A stretch of 55,368 nucleotides of DNA, taken from NCBI RefSeq assembly GCF_900115135.1, contig NZ_FOVK01000013.1, forward strand, positions 1 through 55,368, written 5' to 3'. Shown here piece by piece: positions 33,616 through 42,407 of the stretch. The notes below the pieces were generated by a model. The model did no database searches. It saw nothing but the letters and a program-made list of their open reading frames with translations, and was not told where the DNA came from. How positions within the stretch are numbered: position 1 is the stretch's first letter; every line of letters starts with the position of its first letter. Position numbers and translations under genes: made by a program. This DNA is from Proteiniclasticum ruminis (GTDB taxonomy: Bacteria; Bacillota; Clostridia; Clostridiales; Clostridiaceae).

Positions 33616-34245
33616 TTAGTTTTCCCCTCTCTCCACTTTGATATAGTTCAGGCAGATGTCCAGAAGACACTGGATCTGACTGATTTTTCCGATGCGGTCC
33701 TCATATTTCATAAGACTCTTTTCTCTGGCAAGTTTTCGGCAGAGCCCAAGCACTGCATGATTGGTGCTGAAGTAATAAAGGTCCTGGTCCACCCCTCTTC
33801 TGATGCTTCCATCCTGTAGCCCCGTCTGGAAGTGCCCATCAAAAAGAACTTTCAGCTTGAGAATCACGGACTCATAGGCGGATAACAGTTCTTCCTCTAT
33901 GGATTCCTGAAAAAGCAGCTGATCAAACTCCTCTGCAAAGAGGAAAAATTCCTTGTGCTCCTGAAAGGTTGTGAGGAAAAAACTATAGAAAGCTTCGATG
34001 CTGTCAAAACCTGTGGCCTTCTTCCCGATGCCTTCCATCTGCTCCAGAATATCTTCCCAGATGAGAATCCCCGCTTCCATGACCAGAGTCTGCTTCTTTC
34101 CGAAGTACCGGTAGAGGGTTGCTTCTCCCATGGAAAGATACTTCGCCAGATCCTGGATGGTCACCTGCTGGATGCCATCCGAAAGAAACAGCTTTTTCGC
34201 CTCTTCCACTACAGCTTTACGTTTTGCATTTTTTAATAGGGACAT
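33616..34245 (-). CDS. TetR family transcriptional regulator
   Basis: A 209-residue regulator with a TetR helix-turn-helix at about residues 9-55 (VTIQDLAKYLSMGEATLYRYFGKK) and a helical effector domain. GGAGGTG precedes the ATG. It is the first gene of the GPH symporter operon. Two identical-spacing dyads sit at the transcription start just upstream, so it very probably represses its own operon and is released by a ligand related to the symporter substrate. Confidence 0.92.
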   Translation of the reverse strand: MSLLKNAKRKAVVEEAKKLFLSDGIQQVTIQDLAKYLSMGEATLYRYFGKKQTLVMEAGILIWEDILEQMEGIGKKATGFDSIEAFYSFFLTTFQEHKEFFLFAEEFDQLLFQESIEEELLSAYESVILKLKVLFDGHFQTGLQDGSIRRGVDQDLYYFSTNHAVLGLCRKLAREKSLMKYEDRIGKISQIQCLLDICLNYIKVERGEN

Positions 34246-34262
34246 GGGGCACCTCCATTATT

Positions 34263-34277
34263 GATAGTCATTCTATT
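34263..34277. promoter_or_regulatory. TetR operator copy A
   Basis: GATAG-N5-CTATT. Exactly 20 bases from copy B, in the transcribed leader of the TetR/GPH operon. Confidence 0.55.
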
Positions 34278-34282
34278 AAAAA

Positions 34283-34297
34283 GATAGATTACCTATC
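34283..34297. promoter_or_regulatory. TetR operator copy B
   Basis: GATAG-N5-CTATC, a perfect dyad directly adjoining the -10 box (34298-34303), so repressor binding would cover the transcription start. Confidence 0.6.
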
Positions 34298-34325
34298 ATT
34301 TTACGCCGAACGAAAACGTTGTCAA
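34298..34325 (-). promoter_or_regulatory. Promoter of the TetR/GPH operon
   Basis: On the minus strand the consensus TTGACA (34325-34320) is followed after 16 bases by TAAAAT (34303-34298). Confidence 0.7.
34311..34324. promoter_or_regulatory. cre-like box overlapping the TetR/GPH promoter
   Basis: CGAAAACGTTGTCA matches TGWAANCGNTNWCA at all specified positions except the first. It overlaps the -35 box and spacer, so CcpA binding would repress the operon. Confidence 0.5.
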
Positions 34326-34342
34326 GGATAATCTGAAAAAGT

Positions 34343-34376
34343 AAAAAGGTCAGACCCCAACGGATCTGACCTTTTT
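34343..34376 (-). terminator. Terminator of the PEP-enzyme/PlsY/ABC operon
   Basis: AAAAAGGTCAGA pairs with TCTGACCTTTTT with a 10-base loop. It is about 90 bases after the FtsX-type permease stop and separates that operon from the TetR/GPH promoter. Confidence 0.8.
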
Positions 34377-34466
34377 GAAGAACTGCGAGAGACCATGCTT
34401 TTCATCCACAATCCATCGTTTTTCATTTATATAACTTACGCAAAAAGCCGCAAAGGAAGTCTTTTC

Positions 34467-37055
34467 TCATTCATACTGTATGGCAGAAAGCACCGGAATC
34501 CTCGCTGCTTTTCTCGCAGGAAACACCGCCGCCAGAAGAGAGGTGACAAAAGCCACCAGAATGCTGGTGTAGATGGCACTTCTTGGCAGCACAAACTCCA
34601 GCTGATACCCGGACATGATGCCCATGGCGGAAATGAGGATATAACTGAGAAGAAGTCCCAGGAATAGACCAAGGATTCCTCCGATGATCCCAAGAAGCCC
34701 TGCTTCTGAGAGCACCATCTTCACCACCTGTGTCCGAGTCATCCCCATGCTTCTCAGCATGCCAATCTCTCTGGTTCTTTCCAGGACACTCATGGTGAGA
34801 GTGTTTAGAACGCCTAAAGCTGCCACCACAACGGACAGAAGCCCCAGCACATCAAACATGCTGAACGCCTGAGCCATGAGATTTTCCGCCTGTATCCGAA
34901 GCTCTTTGTTGGATTCGATGAGCAGTTCATAGTCTTCCTCAAAAAGATCTCTAAGCTTCTCCACATAGGCCGTCGCATCTTCCCCTTCCTTGAGCCGGAT
35001 GGAGAATCCGCTGGCCTTGTCTGCACCAAAGTACTGCTGAAGATCGTCCAGCGTTGCTGTCAGTAAAATCCCTTGACTGGAATAATCAAGGAGCACTCCG
35101 ATGATTTCAAAGGAAACAGGCCCTTCCAGGGTTTTCAATACCATTTCATCCCCCACCGTAAGATTAAGCTTTGCGGCTGAAGCCTCTGAAATGAAGATCT
35201 TTCTGCCCATGGAAAACCGCCTCAGAACTTCCTCTTCTTCCACGTTCTCCTCACTGAAGACATAGCTTGTGACCTCTCCATAGGTCTTGGGATCAATGCC
35301 AAGAAGCGTCACAGACTCGTCTGTCTCACCCTCCTTTTCCCAGTAAGCTGTTTCCATGACACTGGGCGACACATAAAGCGTCTCCTCTTGATCCTCGATG
35401 TCCTCCCTAAGACTCAAATCCACCGGAAGGGCTGCGCTGATGAACACATCCCCACCCAGGTAAGAATCCATCCAAAGACTGAGATCCTTTCTGAAAGAAC
35501 CTGTGATGCCTTCCGTGGATACGATCATGGAGACCCCCACCATGAGCGCCGCCACCGTAAGCATGGTTCTGTTTTTTGCGCGCATGATGTTCCGGGTGCC
35601 CAGCTCTCCCATATCCCCAAAGATCAGGGTGAAGAGTCCCTTCAAAAGATGCTGCCAGAACCTGATGGTGCCGGGGATGAGAAGCGTTGCCCCCACAAAG
35701 AGGGAAAAAACCGTGAGACTTCCCAGCCTGAACTGCACATCATAAGAAAAAGGATTGGCCAGAAGAATCCCTGCCGACACCAAAAGAAGAAGAAGCCCCG
35801 GAACCCAGAGGTACCGTTCAAGTCGCCCCACTTTTCTTTGGGTATGGACCCGAAGCGCCTCCAAAGGAGAAACTTTTCCTGCCTGAAGAGCCGGAAGAAC
35901 CGCTGAAAGAAGGGTGACAAAAATACCGATCCCCATACTTCTTACAATGAGCGCCATAGAGTATCCACCGCGCTCCACGGGCTGACCTAAGAACCTCTCC
36001 ATAAAATAGGAAAGACCATCGGAAAGTAGAATCCCCAGAAGAATGCCTAAAAAAGCACCGATGAGCCCCAAAAGGACTCCCTCCTCCAGAATCCGAAGGG
36101 CTGTCTGTCCCCGGGTGAGCCCCACACAGCGAAGAATCCCAAGCTCCCGTTTTCTCTCTGTCACGGTCATGGAAAAGGCATTATAGATGAGAAATGCACC
36201 AACAAAAAGAGCAATGCCTGCCATGAAATTGAGACTGATCTGGTACCCAGACAGCATCCCGCTGGTATCTCCGGATTGTGCAGAAGGCGCACTCACCTGA
36301 TAGCTTTCTCCAAGAACCTCTGTAAGAGCGCTCTCCACATCTTCTACCCGCTTTGGATCCTCTGCCTCCCCTTTCACTCTCACATCAAGCCTTGTGACGC
36401 TCTCCCCCATGTCGAGATACTTCTGTAAGCCCTTCAGAGGGAGAAACCCAGCTTTTCCGAACTGAAGAAGACCTGCCCCTTCTTTCCTCAGAAGGCCAGA
36501 AATCTTCGCTTCCAGCACACCCGAAGATGTCTGAATCTTGATCTCGTCTCCCAGTTTCAGCCCTCTCTCTATGGCATAGTCCTGAACCAGAAGAATCTCT
36601 GAAAGATCACTGTCTTTCCTGAAATAAGACCCTTCCGCCAGAACGTAGTCTCTGACAGCTTTCTCCTGTGAAAGGTCTACCCCATAGAGCGTGATTCCGT
36701 TTTGCCCCTGTCCAAGAACGCCCATGGAAAGGGGATTCTCTTCTTCCTCTTTCTCCTGTTTTAAAAGAGCAGCTGCTTCCACCACGGGCACCAATGTTTC
36801 GATGCCTTCTACTTCTTCTGCTTTTTCAAGAATCTCCAGAGGAACACTTTCTCCTAAAGCAGCATTCTTCACCTCCAGATGAACTTTTCCAGATGTGCCT
36901 TCAAAAAACGACGTCAAAGAGGAAAAGGCTTTTTCATTCACATGGTTGATGGCAAAAAGAGCACTGACCCCCAGGAGAATGCCAAAAAGGGTCAGAACTG
37001 TCCTGGAGGTTCTCTTTCTCATGGACCGGATGGTCAGAAGCCTTGCAAGTCTCAT
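34467..37055 (-). CDS. FtsX-like (MacB-type) ABC transporter permease
   Basis: An 862-residue permease. An N-terminal helix is followed by a large extracytoplasmic domain, then three helices (about 275-410 region), a second extracytoplasmic domain and three final helices, which is the duplicated FtsX architecture of Gram-positive lipoprotein/antimicrobial-type transporters. The typical TERKRELGILRCVGLTRGQ and ERTREIGMLRSMGMTRTQ segments mark the two FtsX modules. The start at 37055 follows AAGGAGG by 7 bases. It pairs with the ATPase gene immediately upstream. These systems extract or sense lipids, lipoproteins or peptides at the outer face of the membrane. Confidence 0.92.
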   Translation of the reverse strand: MRLARLLTIRSMRKRTSRTVLTLFGILLGVSALFAINHVNEKAFSSLTSFFEGTSGKVHLEVKNAALGESVPLEILEKAEEVEGIETLVPVVEAAALLKQEKEEEENPLSMGVLGQGQNGITLYGVDLSQEKAVRDYVLAEGSYFRKDSDLSEILLVQDYAIERGLKLGDEIKIQTSSGVLEAKISGLLRKEGAGLLQFGKAGFLPLKGLQKYLDMGESVTRLDVRVKGEAEDPKRVEDVESALTEVLGESYQVSAPSAQSGDTSGMLSGYQISLNFMAGIALFVGAFLIYNAFSMTVTERKRELGILRCVGLTRGQTALRILEEGVLLGLIGAFLGILLGILLSDGLSYFMERFLGQPVERGGYSMALIVRSMGIGIFVTLLSAVLPALQAGKVSPLEALRVHTQRKVGRLERYLWVPGLLLLLVSAGILLANPFSYDVQFRLGSLTVFSLFVGATLLIPGTIRFWQHLLKGLFTLIFGDMGELGTRNIMRAKNRTMLTVAALMVGVSMIVSTEGITGSFRKDLSLWMDSYLGGDVFISAALPVDLSLREDIEDQEETLYVSPSVMETAYWEKEGETDESVTLLGIDPKTYGEVTSYVFSEENVEEEEVLRRFSMGRKIFISEASAAKLNLTVGDEMVLKTLEGPVSFEIIGVLLDYSSQGILLTATLDDLQQYFGADKASGFSIRLKEGEDATAYVEKLRDLFEEDYELLIESNKELRIQAENLMAQAFSMFDVLGLLSVVVAALGVLNTLTMSVLERTREIGMLRSMGMTRTQVVKMVLSEAGLLGIIGGILGLFLGLLLSYILISAMGIMSGYQLEFVLPRSAIYTSILVAFVTSLLAAVFPARKAARIPVLSAIQYE

Positions 37056-37057
37056 GA

Positions 37058-37798
37058 TCACTCCTCCTTTTCAAGGTTACGTAAAATCCTCTTCATTTTT
37101 TCTGGAACCGGGAGATCCTTCTCAAAGTGGAGCTCCGTCCTGATTTTTCCGTCCACCAGATACACCAGCCGGTCCGCATAGGAAGCAGCTTTGGGATCAT
37201 GGGTCACCATGATGATGGTCTGCTTCATTTCCTCTGACAAAAGAGCAAGGAGCTCCATGACCTGACTTCCTGTTTTAGAATCGAGATTTCCCGTGGGCTC
37301 ATCGGCCAAGAGGATCTTAGGCTTTGTGATCAGCGCTCTTGCCAGGGATACCCTCTGCTGCTCTCCTCCGGAGAGTTCACTGGGCCTATGGGATCTTCTG
37401 TCAAGAATCCCCACCTTCTCCATGAGATCTTCCATCTCCTTCTCATGCCCCTTCGGTTTCTTCCCATCGATGAGAAGAGGCAGAAGAATGTTCTCCTCTG
37501 CACTGAGGGTGGGCAGAAGATTATAAAACTGGAACACAAATCCGATGTTTCTTCTTCGTAGGAGAGTGGCTTCCTTATCAGACAGGCTGGACACCACTTT
37601 GCCCTCCAAAAGAATCGCACCAGAAGAAGGTGAATCCAATCCTCCCAGAAGATGCAAAAGGGTGGACTTTCCACTGCCGGACGGACCCATGACAGCGACA
37701 AACTCCCCTTCCTCCACAGAAAGATCCACCTCCACCAAGGCGTGTACCGGGTGCTTCCCTCCCTCATAGATTTTGGACAGTTTTACTGCATTTAGCAT
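37058..37798 (-). CDS. LolD/MacB-type ABC transporter ATP-binding protein
   Basis: A 246-residue ATPase with Walker A GPSGSGKST (about 38-46), signature LSGGEQQRVSLARAL and Walker B ILLADEPTGNLDS, all diagnostic of the MacB/LolD class that works with FtsX-type permeases by mechanotransmission. The gene is 2 bases away from the PlsY-like gene and 2 bases from the permease gene, so the four genes are one transcript. Confidence 0.94.
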   Translation of the reverse strand: MLNAVKLSKIYEGGKHPVHALVEVDLSVEEGEFVAVMGPSGSGKSTLLHLLGGLDSPSSGAILLEGKVVSSLSDKEATLLRRRNIGFVFQFYNLLPTLSAEENILLPLLIDGKKPKGHEKEMEDLMEKVGILDRRSHRPSELSGGEQQRVSLARALITKPKILLADEPTGNLDSKTGSQVMELLALLSEEMKQTIIMVTHDPKAASYADRLVYLVDGKIRTELHFEKDLPVPEKMKRILRNLEKEE

Positions 37799-37800
37799 GT

Positions 37801-38502
37801 CTACCCCTCCCTCTGTTCATCTCTATCCGTCTTTCCTTTGCCATGGCGCATCATATGAAGCACCTGATCTGAGTCAAAGGTGTATCCCTTCTTTTTCAAT
37901 TGAAGAAATTTCATCGTTTCAGGCATCTGCGCCGCCAGATAGGTGACAGACATGACAAGCGCAAACAGTGTTTCAGCACTGAAGATTCCTTTTGTCATCA
38001 TGAACCAGGGTATGGAAAGAAGGATGCCCGCCATGAACATGACGCCTTTCATCTTCATCCCAATGACCATGCCAAGAACCTGGGTCACAAGAAATCCCAG
38101 AGGACTCGCCGCCAGCATCATACCCATGGCTGTGGAGTTCCCTCCCCCTCCTTTTCGGAGGTTGTACACCGGCCACAGATGGCCCATGAGAATAAAATTC
38201 CCTAGGACCAGATGTCCATAGGGCTCCTCTCCCAGTACCCGGTATAGGGTCATGGGCATCAATGCTTTTAGAAGATCCAGCGCCATAATCAGAAGTCCCC
38301 ATTTCTTTCCAAAAGCAAGAAGGGCACTGGTGGCCCCCACCGCATGGGTCTCCATGACAATGGAACCGTCCGTAGAGACGGTCCTGATTTTCACTGGTTC
38401 TTCTCCCGGTCTTTTCACATGAAACAGAATACGGGCAAAGGAAATAGATCCAATGAGATATCCTAGCACCGCAAGCAGTATGAATAATTGCCACTCCATC
38501 AT
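37801..38502 (-). CDS. PlsY-like glycerol-3-phosphate acyltransferase family membrane protein
   Basis: A 233-residue protein with about five or six transmembrane helices. PlsY motifs are recognisable: GYLIGSISFARI at the first helix, GATSALLAFGKKWG for the glycine-rich second motif and MGHLWPVYNLRKGGGGNSTAMG for the LGHxFPVFxxFKGGKGVAT motif. In PlsY these bind acyl-phosphate and glycerol-3-phosphate to make lysophosphatidate. An extra polar insert follows the first helix and the third motif is degenerate (GGGGN for GGKGV), so this may be a paralogue with another substrate. The start at 38502 overlaps the upstream stop by 4 bases (ATGA). Confidence 0.78.
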   Translation of the reverse strand: MMEWQLFILLAVLGYLIGSISFARILFHVKRPGEEPVKIRTVSTDGSIVMETHAVGATSALLAFGKKWGLLIMALDLLKALMPMTLYRVLGEEPYGHLVLGNFILMGHLWPVYNLRKGGGGNSTAMGMMLAASPLGFLVTQVLGMVIGMKMKGVMFMAGILLSIPWFMMTKGIFSAETLFALVMSVTYLAAQMPETMKFLQLKKKGYTFDSDQVLHMMRHGKGKTDRDEQREG

Positions 38503-40808
38503 CTGTTCTCCACCTCCCAAGGGTTCATGAGACTGATTTTTCCACTGTATCCATCCACGGTGACCATGGTGCCATCCTTGATCCTAAGGGCGCCTCTCAC
38601 CGACACCACAGCTGGAATCCTGTATTCTCTCGCCACAATGGAGCTGTGGGAAAGAATCCCTCCAGATTCTGAAATCACAGCGCCAGCCCTGGCAAAAAGT
38701 GGTGCCCAGCCCACATCAGAATAAGGTATGATCAGCACATCTCCCTGGGTCATGAGATGATGATCAGAAAGTCCCCTAAGCACCCGGGCCGGTCCTGTAT
38801 AAACCCCCAGAGAAGTGGGAATCCCTTCATAGTCTCCTGCCTTCTCATCCTGAAGAGGCGGCTCATCCTTTCCAATGATGAGTTCCGGCACTGGAACATC
38901 CTGATAACGAAGAAGATCCTTCTTTCTCTTTTCCACAAGACCTATGAGATCCTCTTTTTTATCTTCATATACAATCTCTTCCAGCTCTTTGTAATAGAGG
39001 AAGTACACATCTTCCACCTCCTCTAGCAGTCCCTCCTCTTTCATGAGCCCTCCCAGTTTCATGAAGATGCGGCGGAACTGACCGTATCCGAAGGTATAAA
39101 GAGAGCTCACCGATTCTCTTGTCACCGCCAGACTGCTGGTTCTTCTATGCAGCATCCGATTTTTCATCTTTCTTCTCACAGGACGTGGCAGATCCGAAAA
39201 GGTGATCTTCTCCTCCTCCACATCCTTTCCACCAGCCTGAAGCATCTCATAGATCAGCTCAGGGGTCTCCCGCCATGGTTTTTTGGAGCAGTCATTGCCA
39301 CTGTCTGAAAAGTGTCCAAACTTCTGTAAAAACTCCTCGATTTCTTTTTCCAGGGCCCTCTTCTCGTCCACTGTCAGCATCTCTTTCGGCAAATGGTATT
39401 GTTTGCGGATCTCTGCCAGATGCACATGGGGGCTGTACTTTCTTGCCGCTTCCTCCACACCGGACAAAGTAAGATGTCTCACATCCACCCCTTCTTTTTC
39501 TAGGGTGCTTTTCAGCATCCGATGCATCATCATAAGGAGCATCGGCAGCATGATATTGTAGTAGGTCACAGGCTCTGTTTCTTTCAGCACTTCTTTTGCA
39601 AGAAGAAGACACTCTTCCGGACTCTTGGCATCCTCAATGGCTAAGGCAAGCTCCTCGTAACGGGAGCGCTTCGCCTCTTCCATCTTCCTGTATTTTTTCT
39701 CGGCAGTCAGAAAGGAAGATGTCAGTTTAAGAAGACTGGGCGCCCTCTTCAGGGCTTTCATTCCAGGTTTCAGATGGGGCTTTCTTGGTCCATCCTCCTC
39801 CACCCCAAGAAGCAGTTCAAGGCCTTCATAAGGAATGCCCATACTTTCAAACACCTGACCAAATAGAGCCATATTGAAATAGGCTCTTCCGTAGAAATAG
39901 CCCGTGAGGTGATCTTGATCGATGCTTTGATCCCCTGTAAGACTCACCAGGATCTCCCGCCAGATCTTATTGATGAAGGAAGTGTTCACGGACCACACCA
40001 AAGGCTTGATGACGCCAGGCAGCATCTCTTTGGTGATCTTGTTGGAATACACTGGTATGTCCAGTTTTGTGATGGGTCTCACTTGAAGATAGTAGATGTT
40101 CTTTCCATCGTAAGCCCATTCCACGTCCACTGGACGTCCATACCCTTTGGCAATGGAGTCCACCTCATCACAGAGCTTTCTTGACACATCTTCCGGTAAA
40201 AGTGCAGCCGAGGGTTTTTCTTTCCAGACTCCCCACTTCTCCACCCATCTCTCCGGTGCTTTTTTCTCTAGGATCTGAAACTCCCCGTCTCCCACTGCCG
40301 CTTCCAGAATGATCTCTGAAAAACCGGTCATAGGATTTTTAGAAAACGCAACACCAGAGACCTCCGCATGGACCATTTCCTGAATAATCACAGCCATACG
40401 GATGCTGCTTCTTGTCAGTCCGCTTTGCGCCAGATAAGCCATCAGCTTTTCTGACTGAAGAGAAGCCCATACCTCAAGGATCTTCTCTAGAACCTCATCA
40501 GCTCCCCGTACATGAAGATAACTTTCAAAGGCTCCTGCGCAGGAAAAATCACCCTGATCCTCCAGAGAAGCGGAAGAACGGACCGCATAGGAAATCCCCG
40601 GATGGAGATATTCAAGCAGCTCTTTCCGTATATGTGCTAGCACGGCATTTCCGCCTTGTTCGTACTCCTCCAGTGCATCATAAGCAAGCACAAATCCTTT
40701 TGGCACCGGATACTTGTGCTTCATTAGATACCTCAGATTTTTCGCTTTGTTGCCTCCTCTCGCTTCAATGGAAGAATCACTCAGCGGATAAAGATACCTT
40801 GATTTCAT
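38499..40808 (-). CDS. PEP synthase/rifampicin-phosphotransferase-like enzyme
   Basis: A 769-residue protein. Residues about 10-255 are the PPDK N-terminal ATP-grasp domain (GGNKAKNLRYL, AVRSSASLEDQGDFSCAGAFES, QVRPIT). A long helical middle domain follows (about 260-650), and the C-terminus is the swivelling PEP-utiliser domain with SGGILSHSSIVARE, where His721 is the phosphocarrier. The order matches PEP synthase and rifampicin phosphotransferase, although it lacks the pyruvate/PEP-binding barrel of the former. It should move a phosphate from ATP via His to an unknown acceptor bound by the middle domain. First gene of an operon with a PlsY-like protein and an FtsX-type transporter. Confidence 0.85.
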   Translation of the reverse strand: MKSRYLYPLSDSSIEARGGNKAKNLRYLMKHKYPVPKGFVLAYDALEEYEQGGNAVLAHIRKELLEYLHPGISYAVRSSASLEDQGDFSCAGAFESYLHVRGADEVLEKILEVWASLQSEKLMAYLAQSGLTRSSIRMAVIIQEMVHAEVSGVAFSKNPMTGFSEIILEAAVGDGEFQILEKKAPERWVEKWGVWKEKPSAALLPEDVSRKLCDEVDSIAKGYGRPVDVEWAYDGKNIYYLQVRPITKLDIPVYSNKITKEMLPGVIKPLVWSVNTSFINKIWREILVSLTGDQSIDQDHLTGYFYGRAYFNMALFGQVFESMGIPYEGLELLLGVEEDGPRKPHLKPGMKALKRAPSLLKLTSSFLTAEKKYRKMEEAKRSRYEELALAIEDAKSPEECLLLAKEVLKETEPVTYYNIMLPMLLMMMHRMLKSTLEKEGVDVRHLTLSGVEEAARKYSPHVHLAEIRKQYHLPKEMLTVDEKRALEKEIEEFLQKFGHFSDSGNDCSKKPWRETPELIYEMLQAGGKDVEEEKITFSDLPRPVRRKMKNRMLHRRTSSLAVTRESVSSLYTFGYGQFRRIFMKLGGLMKEEGLLEEVEDVYFLYYKELEEIVYEDKKEDLIGLVEKRKKDLLRYQDVPVPELIIGKDEPPLQDEKAGDYEGIPTSLGVYTGPARVLRGLSDHHLMTQGDVLIIPYSDVGWAPLFARAGAVISESGGILSHSSIVAREYRIPAVVSVRGALRIKDGTMVTVDGYSGKISLMNPWEVENR

Positions 40809-40817
40809 AGAAACCCC

Positions 40818-41263
40818 TCATTTACTCTTACTCTTTTCTGAATCCTCTTTGCAGTATTTGTGTTGATCTTTCAGTTTCATGTTAATTCTAAGGCAAATAA
40901 GTATAATATTATTATAATCTTCACTAGAAAAATATGCCATACACCCTTGAATTTTTGACAAAATATTCATAGCCTTTCCATTCTGTCCATGGATTGCCAA
41001 AATAATACACGTCATAAACATAGGACTTTTCCGGTTCAGCTCTGAACTGCTTATCCCAGAAAAAAAATATTCTTTCGCTCTCAAAAACCACTGCAAACCC
41101 AGTGCTAAGAATGAGTTCTCCTCCTGCTCCTCTGTAAAAAATTCAGTACTTTCCTAAAAAAAGCGCTATACAAAAAACCTTTCTGTAAGGTATGATGATA
41201 TAGGTTTCCCTTCATCCGAAAAGGTATTTGGTATTCCAAAATAAACTTAATTAAATTTATCAT
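40818..41263 (-). pseudogene. Possible frameshifted small gene
   Basis: Two overlapping minus-strand frames look like parts of one protein. The upstream frame (from about 41263) reads MINLIKF and continues to LYSAFFRK. The downstream frame continues as STEFFTEEQEE and SFLALGLQWFLRAKEYFFSG to a stop at 40818. Adding one base near the AAA run at 41150-41152 (minus strand) would join them into roughly 148 residues. No ribosome binding site supports either frame and no family was recognised. Alternatively this 491-base gap between the PEP-enzyme and DMT genes is simply noncoding. Confidence 0.3.
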
Positions 41264-41299
41264 CACACAAAATCCACAACAAAGGAGCGACAATTCATT

Positions 41300-42199
41300 A
41301 TGTGGTTACTGTTTGCCATCATCACCACCCTATCCTGGGCATTCTCTGATCTGTTCTACAAAAAGGGCGCCGTCCCTTCTGATAAAACCAGTCACTTAAA
41401 GACCGCCATCATGGTGGGTCTTGTCATGGGTCTCCACGGCTTCTTCTATATGCTGATAAAGGACGTGGAGTTTTCCCCCCTTTACCTTGTCACCTATTTC
41501 CCTGTGTCCTTCATGTACATCCTGTCCATGACCGTCGGTTATCTGGGACTGCGCTATATTGAGCTGTCCATCTCCTCCCCCATACAGAATTCTTCCGGCG
41601 TGGTCACTGCGCTTCTCATTTTCTTTTTCTTTGACCACACCTTAAGCTGGATGGAGATCTTAGCCATTGTAACCATTACCCTGGGGATTCTGGCCCTGGC
41701 TTTGGAGGAGAAAAAAGAAGCGGAACTTCTCCCTCTCTCCCCCCAGGAAAAAAAGAAGTACCGCACAGGACTCTTCGCCATCCTGTTTCCCATCCTCTAC
41801 AGCATCATTGATGGACTTGGTACATTTTTTGATGCCATATATCTGGATGAGCTGCAGCTCATCGGAGAGGATCAGGCGCTTCTCGCCTATGAGTTCACCT
41901 TTTTCCTCTGCGCTCTCCTGCTTCTTCTTTATCTCAGAATAAAGAAAGAACCCTTCTCCCTTCTGAAACAAAAGGACCGGGGACTGGCCGCAGCCTTTGA
42001 AACCCTGGGGCAGTTTTTCTATGTATTCGCCATGGCGAGAAATGCCATCATCACCGCCCCTCTCATCGCCTCTTACAGTGTGTTTTCCGTGCTTCTTTCC
42101 CGAATCTTCCTGAAAGAGAAACTGAATCAGCCTCAGTATGCCAGCATCATCACGGTGCTTTCAGGAATCCTCGTTCTAGCCCTTTCTGAAGTGCTTTAA
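41300..42199 (+). CDS. DMT superfamily (EamA) permease
   Basis: A 299-residue protein with ten transmembrane helices in two EamA halves. It starts with MWLLFAIITTLSWAFSDLFYKKG, typical of the family, and ends with a conserved FLKEKLNQPQYASIITVLSG segment. AAAGGAG lies upstream of the ATG. It differs at sight from the DMT gene at 2389. Likely an exporter or metabolite permease of unknown substrate. Monocistronic, with a strong terminator. Confidence 0.9.
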   Translation: MWLLFAIITTLSWAFSDLFYKKGAVPSDKTSHLKTAIMVGLVMGLHGFFYMLIKDVEFSPLYLVTYFPVSFMYILSMTVGYLGLRYIELSISSPIQNSSGVVTALLIFFFFDHTLSWMEILAIVTITLGILALALEEKKEAELLPLSPQEKKKYRTGLFAILFPILYSIIDGLGTFFDAIYLDELQLIGEDQALLAYEFTFFLCALLLLLYLRIKKEPFSLLKQKDRGLAAAFETLGQFFYVFAMARNAIITAPLIASYSVFSVLLSRIFLKEKLNQPQYASIITVLSGILVLALSEVL

Positions 42200-42214
42200 A
42201 ACTTTATAACGCAA

Positions 42215-42263
42215 AGCCGCAGCTCTACTTTTTCATAAAGCGCCAGAACTGCGGCGTTTTTTT
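42215..42263 (+). terminator. Terminator of the DMT gene
   Basis: AGCCGCAG pairs with CTGCGGC, followed by GTTTTTTT. It begins 16 bases after the stop. Confidence 0.85.
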
Positions 42264-42407
42264 CCATAAAAAACTGTCAGGTTTTCTTCTTGCAATTAAC
42301 TTCAGGCCAGATCCACCGATAAAGAGAGTAAAGATTCTATGAGAAACTCAACTGGGTATAGAGCAGCAAAATAAGAATCTCCATACGCATCAGAGAAGGA
42401 GATGGCT

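Noticed and set aside
38499-40808. Annotation as PEP synthase (ppsA)
   Set aside because: The C-terminal PEP/pyruvate-binding barrel is missing and the His domain is at the very end, as in rifampicin phosphotransferase-like proteins.
42264-42407. Possible cyclic-di-GMP riboswitch before the GGDEF-EAL gene
   Set aside because: No GEMM-type conserved core was found in the 144-base leader.
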